DNA from: Aegilops tauschii subsp. strangulata
Taxonomy: Eukaryota; Streptophyta; Magnoliopsida; Poales; Poaceae
Reading direction: 5' to 3'
NCBI RefSeq assembly: GCF_002575655.3
Contig: NC_053040.3
Location: 463,498,780 to 463,562,779 of the forward strand
Length of the DNA: 64,000 nt
Position numbers and translations under genes: made by a program. Every line of letters starts with the position of its first letter. The first letter of the stretch is position 1. This document shows, piece after piece, positions 45,861 to 56,385 of the stretch. The notes under the pieces were generated by a model, which saw only the letters and a program-made list of their open reading frames with translations, did not search any database and was not told the DNA's origin.

Positions 45861-46307
45861 TTATGTAAAACATTTCAATGCAACAACAAATGCGATCATA
45901 ATCGCAACCAAGGTAACAATTGATCCAACTGCATAATGATACCAAGCCTCGGTATGAATGTCATATTTTCTAATCTTTCTAATCTTCAACCGCATTGCAT
46001 CCATCTTGATCTTGTGATCATCGACGACATCCGCAACATGCAACTCCAATATCATCTTCTCCTCCTCAATTTTTTTATTTTTTCCTTCAAGTAATTGTTT
46101 TCTTCTTCAACTAAATTTAACCTCTCGACAATAGGGTCGGTTGGAATTTCCGGTTCAACCACCTCCTAGATAAATAAAATCTATGTCACGTTGGTCGGCA
46201 TATTTGTCATAAACAATAAATGAACCAAATAGTTATAAAAAGATAATATATACCACATCCGAATCATAGACAGGACGAGGGCCGACGGGGGCGGATACCA
46301 AAACCAT
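45861..46307 (-). pseudogene. Coiled-coil protein with C-terminal membrane segment carried by DTC-2
   Basis: Minus-strand gene. Exon 1, 46307-46254 (MVLVSAPVGPRPVYDSDV), ends at a GTATAT donor. Exon 2 begins 46165 after CTAG, in phase, with EVVEPEIPTDPIVERLNLVEEENNYLKE. A one-base loss in the A-rich tract near 46071-46085 shifts the frame. The continuation (45861-46055) reads MILELHVADVVDDHKIKM, then basic helical residues, then a hydrophobic tail VGSIVTLVAIMIAFVVAL ending KCFT. The product would be a short coiled-coil, tail-anchored protein. A more upstream exon may exist near 46435-46520. The frameshift makes this copy probably inactive unless it is a tolerated polymorphism. Function unknown. 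Confidence 0.6.
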
Positions 46308-46689
46308 CGCACTATATAATAAGAAGGAATAATAAAAGTAACAAAATTAGACAAGTATCTATCTGAAGTAAGAATTTTTTCTTTCTTTCAGAAAGAAGAT
46401 AAGAACAAGAGGCTCACCACGGTGGTGCTGGCGACGAGATCGGCGCGGGCGATCGACGGCGGTGAAGACGGGGACGGGACGTGACAGACCGCTAAACCTA
46501 GACAAATCTCGGGGAAAATGGAGCTCGGAGGTCGAGTTTCGAGAGGAGAAAGATTAACTAGTGTGGCTCAGCATTTCATCGAACACCTCATGTGCATAGG
46601 AGGTGAGCTAGAGCACCCAAATGCCCTCCCCTCGACGGCCAGAAAAAATAGAGCATTGTGGAATGCTCTGCTGCGGCGATGGGGTATAT

Positions 46690-46991
46690 ATAGGCAGCTC
46701 ATTTGTCCTGGTTTGTGGCTAGAACCGGTACTAAATCCGGGCCTTCTGTCCCGGTTCAAGCCAAGAACCGGGACCAATGGTTGTGGGCCAGGAGCGAGGC
46801 CCATTAGTCCCGGTTCGTGCCTCGAACCGGGACAAATGGTTCCATACAAACCGGGACCAATGCCCACGAGGCCCCGGCCGGCCCCCTGGGCTCACGAACC
46901 GGGACGAATGCCCCCATGGGTCCCGGTTCGTGACTGAACCGGGACTAATGGGCTTGCCATGCCCGAACGAAAGCCCTGTTTTCTACTAGTG
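46690..46991. repeat. DTC-2 right subterminal repeats
   Basis: Dense gtcccggttc/gaaccgggac motifs, many as inverted pairs, between about 46705 and 46945, ending in ttttctactagtg. They mirror the left end. Confidence 0.88.
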
Positions 46992-47731
46992 TACATATTC
47001 TACGAAGATCTTTATCGGTCAAACCGCATAACAACATACGTTGTTCCCTTTGTCATCGGTATGTTACTTGCCCGAGATTCGATCATCGGTATCCTGATAC
47101 CTAGTTCAATCTCATTACCGGCAAGTCTCTTTACTCGTTCCGTAATGGATCATCCGACAACTAACTCATTAGTCACATTGCTTGCAAGGCTTATAGTGAT
47201 GAGCATTACTGAGAGGGCCCAGAGATACCTCTCTGATACACGGAGTGACAAATCCTAATCTCGATCTATGCCAACCCAACAAACACCTTCGGAGACACCT
47301 GTAGAGCATCTTTATAATCACCCAGTTACGTTGTGACGTTTGATAGCACACAAGGTATTCCTCCGGTATTCAGGAGTTGCATAATCTCATAGTCAGAGGA
47401 ACATGTAATAGTCATGAAGAAAGCAATAGCAATAAAACTCAACGATCATAATGCTAAGCTAACGGATGGGTCTTGTCCATCACATCATTCTCTAATGATG
47501 TGATCCCGTTCATCAAATGAACACACATGTCTATGGTCAGGAAACATAACCATCTTTGATTAACGAGCTAGTCAAGTAGAGGCATACTAGGGACACTCTG
47601 TTTTGTCTATGTATTCACACATGTACTAAGTTTCCGGTTAATACAATTCTAGCATGAATAATAAACACTTATCATGATATAAGGAAATATAAATAACAAC
47701 TTTTTATTGCCCCTAGGGCATATTTCCTTCA
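46992..47731 (-). repeat. RLC-1 5' LTR, 5' portion
   Basis: On the minus strand it starts TGAAGGAAATATGCCC at 47731 and runs to the DTC-2 junction. Together with 38353-39359 it makes one LTR of about 1.74 kb. It lies in inverted orientation to the RLC-2 LTR at 49499, which belongs to the same family. Confidence 0.93.
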
Positions 47732-49334
47732 AAGACATTCGTTGCTAAGAATGGATCCTTTCTAGAGAAGGAGTTTCTCTCAAAAGAAGTGAGTGGGAGG
47801 AAAGTAGAACTTGATGAGGTAACTGTACCTGCTCCCTTATTGGAAAGTAGTTCATCACAGAAATCAGTCCCTGTGACTCCTACACCAATTAGTGAGGAAG
47901 CTAATGATGATGATCAAGTAACTCCAGACCAAGTTACTACTGAACCTCGTAGGTCAACCAGAGTAAGATCCACACCAGAGTGGTACGGTAATATGGTTCT
48001 GGAGGTCATGTTACTTGACCATGACGAACCTACGAACTATGAGGAAGTGATGATGAGCCCAGATTCCGCGAAATGGCTTGAGGCCATGAAATCTGAGATG
48101 GGATCCATATATGAGAACAAAGTATGGACTTTGGTTGACTTGCCGAATGATCGGCAAGCCATAGAGAATAAATGGATCTTCAAGAAGAAGACTGACGCTG
48201 ACGGTAATGTTACTGTCTACAAAGCTCGACTTGTTGCGAAAGGTTTTCGACAAGTTCAAGGAGTTGACTACGATGAGACCTTCTCACCCATAGAGATGCT
48301 TAAGTCCGTCTGAATCATGTTAGCAATTGCTGCATTTTATGATTATGAAATTTGGCAAATGGATGTAAAGACTGCATTCCTGAATGGATTTCTGGAAGAA
48401 GAGTTGTATATGATGCAACCCGAAGGTTTTATAAATCCAAAGGATGCTAACAAAGTGTGCAAGCTCTAGCAATCCATTTATGGACTGGTGCAAGCATCTC
48501 AGAGTTGGAATAAACTTTTTGATAGTGTGATCAAAGCATATGGTTATATACAGACTTTTGGAGAAGTCTGTATTTACAAGAAAGTGAGTGGGAGCTCTGT
48601 AGCATGTCTAATATTATATGTGGATGACATATTGTTGATTGGAAATGATATAGAATTTTTGGATAGCATAAAAGGATACTTGAATAAGAGTTTTTCAAAG
48701 AAAGACCTCGGTGAAGCTGCTTACGTATTGAGCATCAAGATCTATAGAGATAGATCAAGACGCTTGATAAGTTTTTCAATGAGTACATACCTTGATAAGA
48801 TTTTGAAGGAGTTCAGAATGGATCAGTCAAAGAAGGAGTTCTTGCCTGAGTTGTATGGTATGAAGTTGAGTAAGACTCAAAACCCGACCACAGCAGAAGA
48901 TAGAGAGAGAATGAAAGTCATTCCCTATGCCTCAGTCATAGGTTCTATAAAGTAGCTATGCTGTGTACCAGACCTATTGTGTACCTCACCATGAGTTTGG
49001 CAAGGGAGTACAATAGTGATCTGGGAGTAGATCACTGGACATCGGTCAAAATTATCCTTAGAGGACTATGGAAAAATTTCTCGGTTATGGAGGTGATAAA
49101 GAGTTCGTCGCAAAGAGTTATGTCGATGCAAGCTTTAACACCGATCTGGATGACTCTGAGTCTCAATTTGGATACATATTAAAAGTGGGAGCATTTAGCT
49201 AGAGTAGCTCCATGCAGAGCATTGTAGACATAGAAATTTGCAAAATACATATGGATCTGAATGTGGCGGACCCATTGACTAAACCTCTCTCACAAGCAAA
49301 ACATGATCACACCTTAGTACTCATTTGGTGTTAA
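47732..49334 (+). pseudogene. Copia reverse transcriptase and RNase H (RLC-2)
   Basis: The frame from 47789 covers the integrase-RT linker (RRSTRVRSTPEWYGN) and RT start (WLEAMKSEMGSIYENKVWTL, KARLVAKGFRQ). An in-frame TGA at 48311 stands where the family has a CGA arginine, then IWQMDVKTAFLNG, then TAG at 48467. The catalytic motif YVDDILLIGND is intact at about 48619. After a frame break near 48953 come RNase H pieces (YVDASFNTDLDDSES..., HMDLNVADPLTKPLS). The order matches BARE-1. The gene is dead through stops and frameshifts. Confidence 0.9.
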
Positions 49335-49498
49335 TCACATGGCGATGTGAACTAGATTACTGACTCTAGTAAACCCTTTGGGCGTTGGTAACATAGCGAT
49401 GTGAACTTTGGGTGTTAATCACATGGTGATGTAAACTATTGGTGTTAAATCACATGGCGATGTGAACTAGATTATTGACTCTAGTGCAAGTGGGAGAC
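49335..49498 (+). repeat. Short repeats before the RLC-2 3' LTR
   Basis: The unit acatggcgatgtgaact and close variants occur about four times (49338, 49392, 49423, 49453), with gactctagt between. They are followed by the purine tract aagtgggagac at the LTR border. This looks like the 3' untranslated region and polypurine tract. Confidence 0.85.
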
Positions 49499-50610
49499 TG
49501 AAGGAAATATGCCCTAGAGGCAATAATAAAGTTGTTATTTATATTTCCTTATATCATGATAAATGTTTATTATTCATGCTAGAATTGTATTAACCGGAAA
49601 CTTAGTACATGTGTGAATACATAGACAAACAGAGTGTCTCTAGTATGCCTCTAATTGACAAGCTCGTTAATCAAAGATGGTTAAGTTTCCTAGCCATAGA
49701 CATGTGTTGTCATTTGATGAACGGGATCACATCATTGGGAGAATGATGTGATAGATAAGACCCATCCGTTAGCTTAGCATAATGATCATTTAGTTTTATT
49801 GCTATTGCTTTCTTCATGACTTATACATGTTCCTCTGACTATGAGATTATGCAACTCCCGAATACCGGAGGAACACTTTGTGTGCTATCAAATGTCACAG
49901 CGTAACTGGGTGATTATAAAGATGCTCTACATGTGTCTCCGATGGTGTTTGTTGAGTTGGCATAGATCGAGATTAGGATTTGTCACTCCGATTGTCGAAG
50001 AGGTATCTCTGGGCCCTCTCGGTAATGCACATCACTATAAGCCTTGCAAGCAATGTGACTAATGAGTTATTTGCGGGATGATGCATTACGGAACGAGTGA
50101 AGAGACTTGCCGGTAACGAGATTGAACTAGGTATTTAGATACCGACGATCGAATCTCGGGCAAGTAACATACCGATGACAAAGGGAACAACGTATGTTGT
50201 TATGCGGTTTGACCGATAAAGATCTTCATAGAATATGTGGGAGCCAATATGAGCATCCAGGTTCCGTTACTGGTTATTGACCGGAGATGAGTCTCGGTCA
50301 TGTCTACATGTTCTCGAACCCGTAGGGTCCGCACGCTTAACGTTCGATGACGATCGGTATTATGAGTTTATGTGTTTTGATGTACCGAAGGTAGATCGGA
50401 GTTTCGGATGTGATCACGGACATGACGAGGAGTCTCGAAATGGTCGAGACATAAAGATCGATATATTGGAAGGCTATGTTGGACATCAGAATGGTTCCCG
50501 ATTAGTTCGGGCATTTTCCGGAGTACCGGGAGGTTGCCGGAACCCCCCGGGGAGTCAATGGGCCTTATTGGGCCTTAGTGGAAGAGAGGAGGAAGCGGCC
50601 AGGTGGAGGG
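49499..50610 (+). repeat. RLC-2 3' LTR, truncated by RLG-3
   Basis: It starts TGAAGGAAATATGCCC and follows the BARE/WIS/Angela LTR for 1112 bp, ending where RLG-3 begins at 50611. The remaining LTR part should lie to the right of the window, beyond RLG-3. Confidence 0.92.
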
Positions 50611-51076
50611 TGAGGGAGTCCTGGATTAAGGGGTCCTCGGGCGTCCGGGCTATGTAGCATGGGCCGGACTGATGGGCTGTGAAGATATAAGACCGAAGAC
50701 TCTCACCCGTGTCCGGATGGGACTCTCCTTGGTGTGGAAGGGCAAGCTTGGCGACTGCATATGAAGATTCCTTTCTCTGTAACCGACTTTGTATAACCCT
50801 AGTCCCCTCTGGTGTCTATATAAACCGGAGGGCTTAGTCCGTAGGGGCAATCATAATCATACAGGCTAGACTTCTAGGCTTTTGGCCATTACGATCTCGT
50901 GGTAGATCAACTCTTGTAATACTCATATTCATCAAGATCAATCAAGCAGGAAGTAGGGTATTACCTCCATAGAGAGGGCCCGAACCTGGGTAAACATCGT
51001 GTCCCATGTCTCCTGTTACCATCGACCTTAGACGCACAGTTCGGGACCCCCTACCCGAGATCCGCCGGTTTTGACA
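50611..51076 (+). repeat. RLG-3 5' LTR, 466 bp
   Basis: It starts TGAGGGAGTCCTGG and ends ttttgaca. TATA box tatataaa at 50817-50824. The primer-site region ttggtgctttcattgaga follows a few bases downstream. Confidence 0.88.
50817..50824 (+). promoter_or_regulatory. TATA box of RLG-3 LTR
   Basis: The motif tatataaa lies in the context gtgtctatataaaccgg, about 206 bp into the LTR, as expected for a core promoter. Confidence 0.7.
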
Positions 51077-51126
51077 CTGACATTGGTGCTTTCATTGAGA
51101 GTTCCGCTGCATCGTCACCAAAAGGT

Positions 51127-52958
51127 TTGATGGCTCCGTCAATCATGTACAACAATGCAGTCCAGCGGGAGGTTTTCCTCCCTGGACAGATCTTCGTATT
51201 CGGCGGCTTCGCATTGCGGGCCAACTCGCTTGGCCATCTAGAGCAGATCGACAGCTACGCCCCAGGTCACCAGATTAGTTTCGGAAATCTGGATTATGTC
51301 GCTGATATCCGAGGAGACTTGATCTTCCTAGGAATCACGCCTCCTACCTCCGCTCTGGCCTTAGATCCAGAGCGTATCGCCAGGTCCGAAGACGGGCTCT
51401 CTGAGCTCGCCGGACTGTCTGTGACCATTAGGCCCATTGTGGAGGAACCAGAGGAAGTGGTGTCGCCGGCGGCCATTATGGAGTTGGACCCTTCTCCGGA
51501 CACTGGCTCCGAATCCTCGGAACCAGCGTCGTGTGAGTTCGGCCAAGAAGTTTCCCTCTCGCCGTACTCCACGGGCTCTCTTATCTCGGGCCAAACCTCG
51601 CCTTTAAGTGAAACTCTGGACTTAATGCGATCCCTTGTCATTACAAAGGAGCAACGTCCGAACCATGCCCAGCTCGAACTAGGGGCTGAGAGCAGGGAAT
51701 TTTTCGTCCCACCCACCACCCACTTCATAGCCACTGTCGAAGACTTAACTGACATGCTCGATTACGACTCCGAAGACATCGACGGTATCGATGACGATGC
51801 CGGAGAAGAGCAGGCCCAAAACCCGCCATCCACCGGACGCTGGTCGGCCACTTCTTTGTATGACATATATATGGTGGATACACCCAAAGAAGGTGACGAC
51901 GATAATGAGAACAATCCAGTCGAGGATATATCTCCTGAGACGCGATCAAAACACCACATCCGCGGCGCCGCTCTAAATCGCGCTGTGGAAAAAACAACAC
52001 TCCGGACGATGCCAAAGACAAAGAAGACCCCGTCAAGCCAACCTCCGAACATGACGATAGGGAAGATGGGCAAGTCGGCCCTGATGAACAGGCCATAAAC
52101 GAAAACTTGGAGGACAGTAACTATCTTCCACTCTCCGAGGATGAGATGAGCCTCAGCGACGAAGACTTTATCGAGCCTGAGGAACCCATCGAGCAGGAGC
52201 GCTAAGCGCCAGCTAATTGCCACTACAAGGAGCCTGAAAAAGAAACAGCAGCAGCTTCAAGCTGATCAAGATATGCTCAATGATAGATGGACTAATGTCC
52301 TAGCAGCCGAGGAATACGGCCTCGAACGCCCAACCAAAAGTTACCCAAAGCGCAAATTGCTACCTCAATTCGACGATGAGGCACCTGAGCCCGTACCATC
52401 AGCGCGTAACGCGGCTGACCAACCACCGCGTGGCCGGGACAAAGCGGCAACTCAAGCCGAACACCAGCCAGTACCACCTCGCGGTAAGGGCAGAGACATG
52501 ACAGCCCGGGGTCATACATATGACCCGCGGCAGGACCTGGATAACAGAGTAGGTTAGACCAGATCGATCTACGGATCACAGGGGCATGCCCTGACGTGCG
52601 ACGACGGCCATCTAGCCAGACGTGACAAACACAACCACGCCCGGGCCGAACACCGCATACGAACTCCATCCGAGCTACGTCACGACTTGGCCCGATATAG
52701 AAGCGCTGCACACCCCCTTTGCTTCACCGATGAATTAATGGAACACGAATTCCCGGAAGGGTTTAAACCCATGAATATTGAATCATACGATGGAACAACA
52801 GATCCCGCAGTATAAGATTTCCTTCTCCATATCCACATGGCCCGCGGTGATGACCTCCACGCCATCAAATACCTCCCACTAAAACTAAAGGGACTAGCAC
52901 GGCACTGGCTAAACAACCTCCCTGAGAACTCCATTGGCAGCTGGGAAGACTTGGAAGA
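51127..52958 (+). pseudogene. Gag of RLG-3, interrupted
   Basis: The first frame (51127-52098, 323 codons) starts MMAPSIMYNNAVQ and holds an N-terminal domain with an acidic, Ser/Pro-rich middle. A frame change near 52040-52098 leads to acidic SEDEMSLSDEDFIEPEE. A further shift leads to a coiled coil (SLKKKQQQLQADQDMLNDRW). Stops at 52555 and 52814 break the rest. The capsid core is visible (FKPMNIESYDGTTDP, HMARGDDLHAIKYLPLKLKG, WLNNLPENSIGSWEDLED). RLG-4 follows directly, so the zinc knuckle and pol are not in view. It is decayed and also split. Confidence 0.85.
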
Positions 52959-54360
52959 TGATACGTCTCCGTCGTATCTACTTTTCCAAACACTTTTGCC
53001 CTTGTTTTGGACTCTAACTTGCATGATTTGAATGGAACTAACCCGGACTTATGTTGTTTTCAGCAGAATTGCCATGGTGTTATTTATGTGTAGAAACAAA
53101 AGTTCTCGGAATGACCTGAAACTCCACGGGACTTATTTTTGGAAAATATTAAAAATGTTGGCGAAAGAATCAAGGCCAGGGGGCCACCACCTGTCCACGA
53201 GGGTGGGGGCGCGCCTGCCCCCCTGGGCGCGCCCCCTGCCTCGTGGGCCCCCTGTTGCTCCACCGACCTCAACTCCAACTCCATATATTCGTGTTCGGGG
53301 AGAGAAAAATCAGGGAGAAGGATTCATCGCGTTTTACGATACGGAGCCGCCACCAAGCCCTAAAACCTCTCAGGAGGGCTGATCTGGAGTCCGTTCGGGG
53401 CTCCGGAGAGGGGAATCCGTCGCCATCGTCATCATCAACCATCCTCCATCACCAATTTCATGATGCTCACCGCCGTGCATGAGTAATTCCATCGTAGGCT
53501 TGCTGGACGGTGATGGGTTGGATGAGATTTATCATGTAATCGAGTTAGTTTTGTTAGGGTTTGATCCCTAGTATCCACTATGTTCTGAGATTGATGTTGC
53601 TATGACTTTGCTATGCTTAATGCTTGTCACTAGGGCCCGAGTGCCATGATTTCAGATCTAAACCTATTATGTTTTCATGAATATATGCGAGTTCTTGATC
53701 CTATCTTGCAAGTCTATAGTCACCTACTATGTGTTATGATCCGGCAACCCCGAAGTGACAATAATCGGGACCACTCCCGGTGATGACCATAGTTTGAGGA
53801 GTTCATGTATTCACTATGTGTTAATGCTTTGGTCCGGTACTCTATTAAAAGGAGGCCTTAATATCCCTTAGTTTCCATTAGGACCCCGCTGCCACGGGAG
53901 GGTAGGACAAAAGATGTCATGCAAGTTCTTTTCCATAAGCACGTATGACTATATTCGGAATACATGCCTACATTACATTGATGAATTGGAGCTAGTTCTG
54001 TGTCACCCTATGTTATGACTGTTACATGATGAACCGCATCCGGCATAATTCTCCATCACGATCCAATGCCTACGAGCTTTTCACATATTATTCTTCGCTT
54101 ATTTAATTTTCCGTTGCTGCTGTTACAATCATTACAAAACCCAAAAATATCACTTTTGCTGTCGTTACTGTTACTTCCATATTACTTTGCTACTAAATAC
54201 TTTGCTTGAGATACTAAGTTATACAGGTGTGGTTGAATTGACAACTCAACTGCTAATACTTGAGAATATTCTTTGGCTCCCCTTGTGTCGAATCAATAAA
54301 TTTGGGTTGAATACTCTACCCTCGAAAACTGTTGCGATCCCCTATACTTGTGGGTTATCA
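52959..54360 (+). repeat. RLG-4 5' LTR, 1402 bp
   Basis: It starts TGATACGTCTCCGTCGTATC and ends gtgggttatca. It shares its first bases and its ttatca end with RLG-2 but differs in most of its length, so it is a sister family. Confidence 0.92.
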
Positions 54361-54371
54361 AGACTATTTTC

Positions 54372-54389
54372 TGGCGCCGTTGCCGGGGA
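54372..54389 (+). other. Primer binding site of RLG-4 (tRNA-Asp type)
   Basis: The sequence tggcgccgttgccgggga lies 12 bases after the LTR end. It matches the tRNA-Asp complement used by Athila-like and other gypsy elements, and gives the correct LTR border. Confidence 0.9.
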
Positions 54390-54438
54390 GCATAGCTCTA
54401 TTCTTTGAGTCACTTGGGATTTATATCTGCTGGTCACT

Positions 54439-56385
54439 ATGAGGAACTTGAAAGACGAGAAAACAAAATTTTATCCCTCAACTACGAGGGGAGGTAAGGA
54501 ACTGCCATCTAGCTCTGCACTTGATTCACCTTCTGTTTTGAGTAAGCTTGCGACACCTAAACCTACTTCTGCTATTCATTCTGATATGTTGCATGTTATT
54601 GATGATGCCACTTCTGCTATGCATGATACTTATGATGAAACTACTTCTATGCTTGATACTACTGTGCCACTTGGTGAATTTCTTGATGAACAACTTGCTA
54701 GGGCTAGAGAGAATGAAATTATTGAAACGGATAATATTTATGATAGTGATGATGAAGACTCTCCCCCTAATAAATATGAATTACCTGTTGTTCCTGAGGG
54801 TTATGTTATGGATGAAGAAGCTGCTAGAGCTATTTTAGCTTGCAATGATAGATATGATCTTAAGAAGTTATTAGCTAAATGGAAGCAGCAATCTCTTAAT
54901 GCTAGAATGAAACCTGACCCTACTTTTGCTACTTCACCTATCTGTGTTACTGATACGGATTATGAATTCTTTGTTGATCCTGATATAATTACTTTGGTTG
55001 AATCTGATCCTTTCTATGGCTATGAATCTGAAACTGTTGTGGCACATCTTACTAAATTAAATGATATAGCCACCCTGTTCACTAATGATGAGAGAACCCG
55101 CTACTTTTATATCCTTAAAATATTTCCGTTCTCATTAAAGAGTGATGCTAAGATATGGTTCAATTCTCTTGATCCTGGTTGTGTGCGTAGTCCCCAGGAT
55201 ATGATTTATTACTTCTCTGCTAAATATTTCCCTGCTCATAAGAAACAAGCTGCCTTAAGGGAAATATATAATTTTGTGCAAATTGAAGAAGAGAGTCTCC
55301 CGCAAGCTTGGGGGAGGCTTCTCCAATTACTTAATGCTTTTCTTGATCATCCTCTTAAGAAAAATGAAATACTTGATATCTTTTATAATGGACTAACCGA
55401 TGCTTCCAGAGACCACCTGGATAGTTGTGCTGGTTCTGTTTTCAGGGAAAGAACACTAGATGAAGCTGAAATCCTATTGAATAATATGTTGACCAATGAA
55501 AATAATTGGACACTTCCTGAGCCAACTCCTGAGCCTATTCCTAAGCCAACTCCGAAGAAGAGGGGTGTTCTATTTCTCAGTCCTGAAGATATGCAAGAGG
55601 CAAAGAAATCTATGAAAGAAAAGGGTATTAAAGCTGAAGATGTTAAGAATTTACCTCCTATTGAAGAAATACATGGTCTTAATTTACCGCCTGCTGGAGA
55701 AATATATGATCTTAATCCATTACCTATTGAAGAAACACATGGTCTTGATAACCCGACACAGGTAGTAAAGGTAAATTCTCTCTATAGATATGATAAGGCT
55801 GAAATCCCTCCTACTAAGTTTGCTAGCCAATGCTTGGATGAATTTGATAACTTTATGGTTAAGCAAGAAGATTTTAATGCTTATTTTGGTAGACAATTAA
55901 AACAAAATGCTTATATGATTGAACACTTGGGTGAATATATGTCTAGAGTTAAAGGTGAACTTAAACTCATTAGTAAACATGCTTCTATGGTTACCACTCA
56001 AGTAGAACAAGTACTTAAAGCTCAAAATGATTTGCTCAATGAATTAAATAATAAGAATAATGACTATGCTGTTAGAGTGGCTACTAGAACTGGTAAGATG
56101 ACTCAGGAATCTTTGTATCCTGAAGGCCATCCTAAGAGAATTGAGCGGGATTCTCAAAGAAATAATATAGATGCACCTAGTCCTTCTAAAAAGAAGAAAA
56201 AGAAAAATGATAGGACTTTGCATGCTTCTAGTGAACCTATTATAGAACCACCTGAGAATCCAAATGATATTTCTATTTCTGATGCTGAAACAGAATCTGG
56301 TAATGAACATGAACCTAGTGATAATATTAATGATGATGTTCATGATGATGCTCAACCTAGTAATGATAATGATGTAGAAATTGAA
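54439..56385 (+). CDS. Gag of RLG-4 (interrupted by solo LTR 3)
   Basis: The start MRNLKDEKTKFYPS is followed by 649 codons without a stop up to the solo LTR at 56386. Contents: an acidic N-terminal region, then the capsid core (about residues 180-350, with HLTKLNDIATLF, AKIWFNSLDPG, FPAHKKQAALREIYNF, LPQAWGRLLQLLNAF). Next is a Pro-rich hinge (PEPTPEPIPKPTPKK), a repeated EEIHGLNLPP motif (about 410-440), a long helical region (LIEHLGEYMS-like), and an acidic/Ser-rich tail. I see no CCHC knuckle. The frame resumes at 59073 into protease, and the insertion plus TSD is phase-neutral, so gag-protease was intact before the hit. Confidence 0.88.

Larger units (their letters stand above)
39360..46991. 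mobile_element. DTC-2: CACTA transposon without transposase, 7632 bp
   Basis: Terminal inverted repeats are CACTAGTAGAAAA at 39360 and TTTTCTACTAGTG ending at 46991, a perfect 13 bp. The TSD tac is perfect (39357-39359 and 46992-46994). Both ends carry gtcccggtt/aaccgggac subterminal repeats. No TNP2 or TnpA-like gene is present, so it is non-autonomous. It carries a B3-like gene, a coiled-coil/membrane gene (both minus), 337-bp tandem repeats, a long purine/pyrimidine palindrome and an internal cluster of subterminal motifs. It is inserted in the RLC-1 LTR, which resumes exactly at 46992. Confidence 0.96.
8235..47731 (-). mobile_element. RLC-1: BARE/WIS/Angela-like copia element, split into pieces
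   Basis: The span covers the minus-strand remains of one Ty1/copia element plus everything inserted in it. From 5' to 3' on the minus strand: LTR 47731-46992 and 39359-38353, leader 38352-37473 and 34791-34441, gag-protease 34440-33406 continuing 31813-31751, then GAG-pre-integrase and integrase 9087-8235. The rest, including RT, lies beyond RLG-1 outside the window. Without inserts the 5' LTR is about 1.74 kb, normal for this group. The TSD candidate at the right end is aagac (47732-47736). Each junction is supported by protein or LTR similarity continuing across the insert. Confidence 0.88.
47732..50610 (+). mobile_element. RLC-2: plus-strand BARE-like copia, 3' part
   Basis: It contains the integrase C-terminus/linker, reverse transcriptase, RNase H, 3' untranslated region and the first 1112 bp of the 3' LTR. 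It is cut on the left by RLC-1 (47731/47732) and on the right by RLG-3 (50611). It is therefore the oldest layer visible in this part of the window. Confidence 0.92.
50611..52958 (+). mobile_element. RLG-3: gypsy element, 5' LTR and gag
   Basis: The 5' LTR and the first 1.9 kb of the interior are visible. RLG-4 interrupts the gag at 52959. The left flank TSD candidate is gaggg (50606-50610). The short LTR (466 bp) and long gag with an acidic N-terminal part are family traits. I cannot name the family with confidence. Confidence 0.88.

Noticed and set aside
50277..50657. 126-codon frame in the RLC-2 LTR
   Set aside because: It lies inside the LTR and crosses into RLG-3, so it cannot be a real gene.
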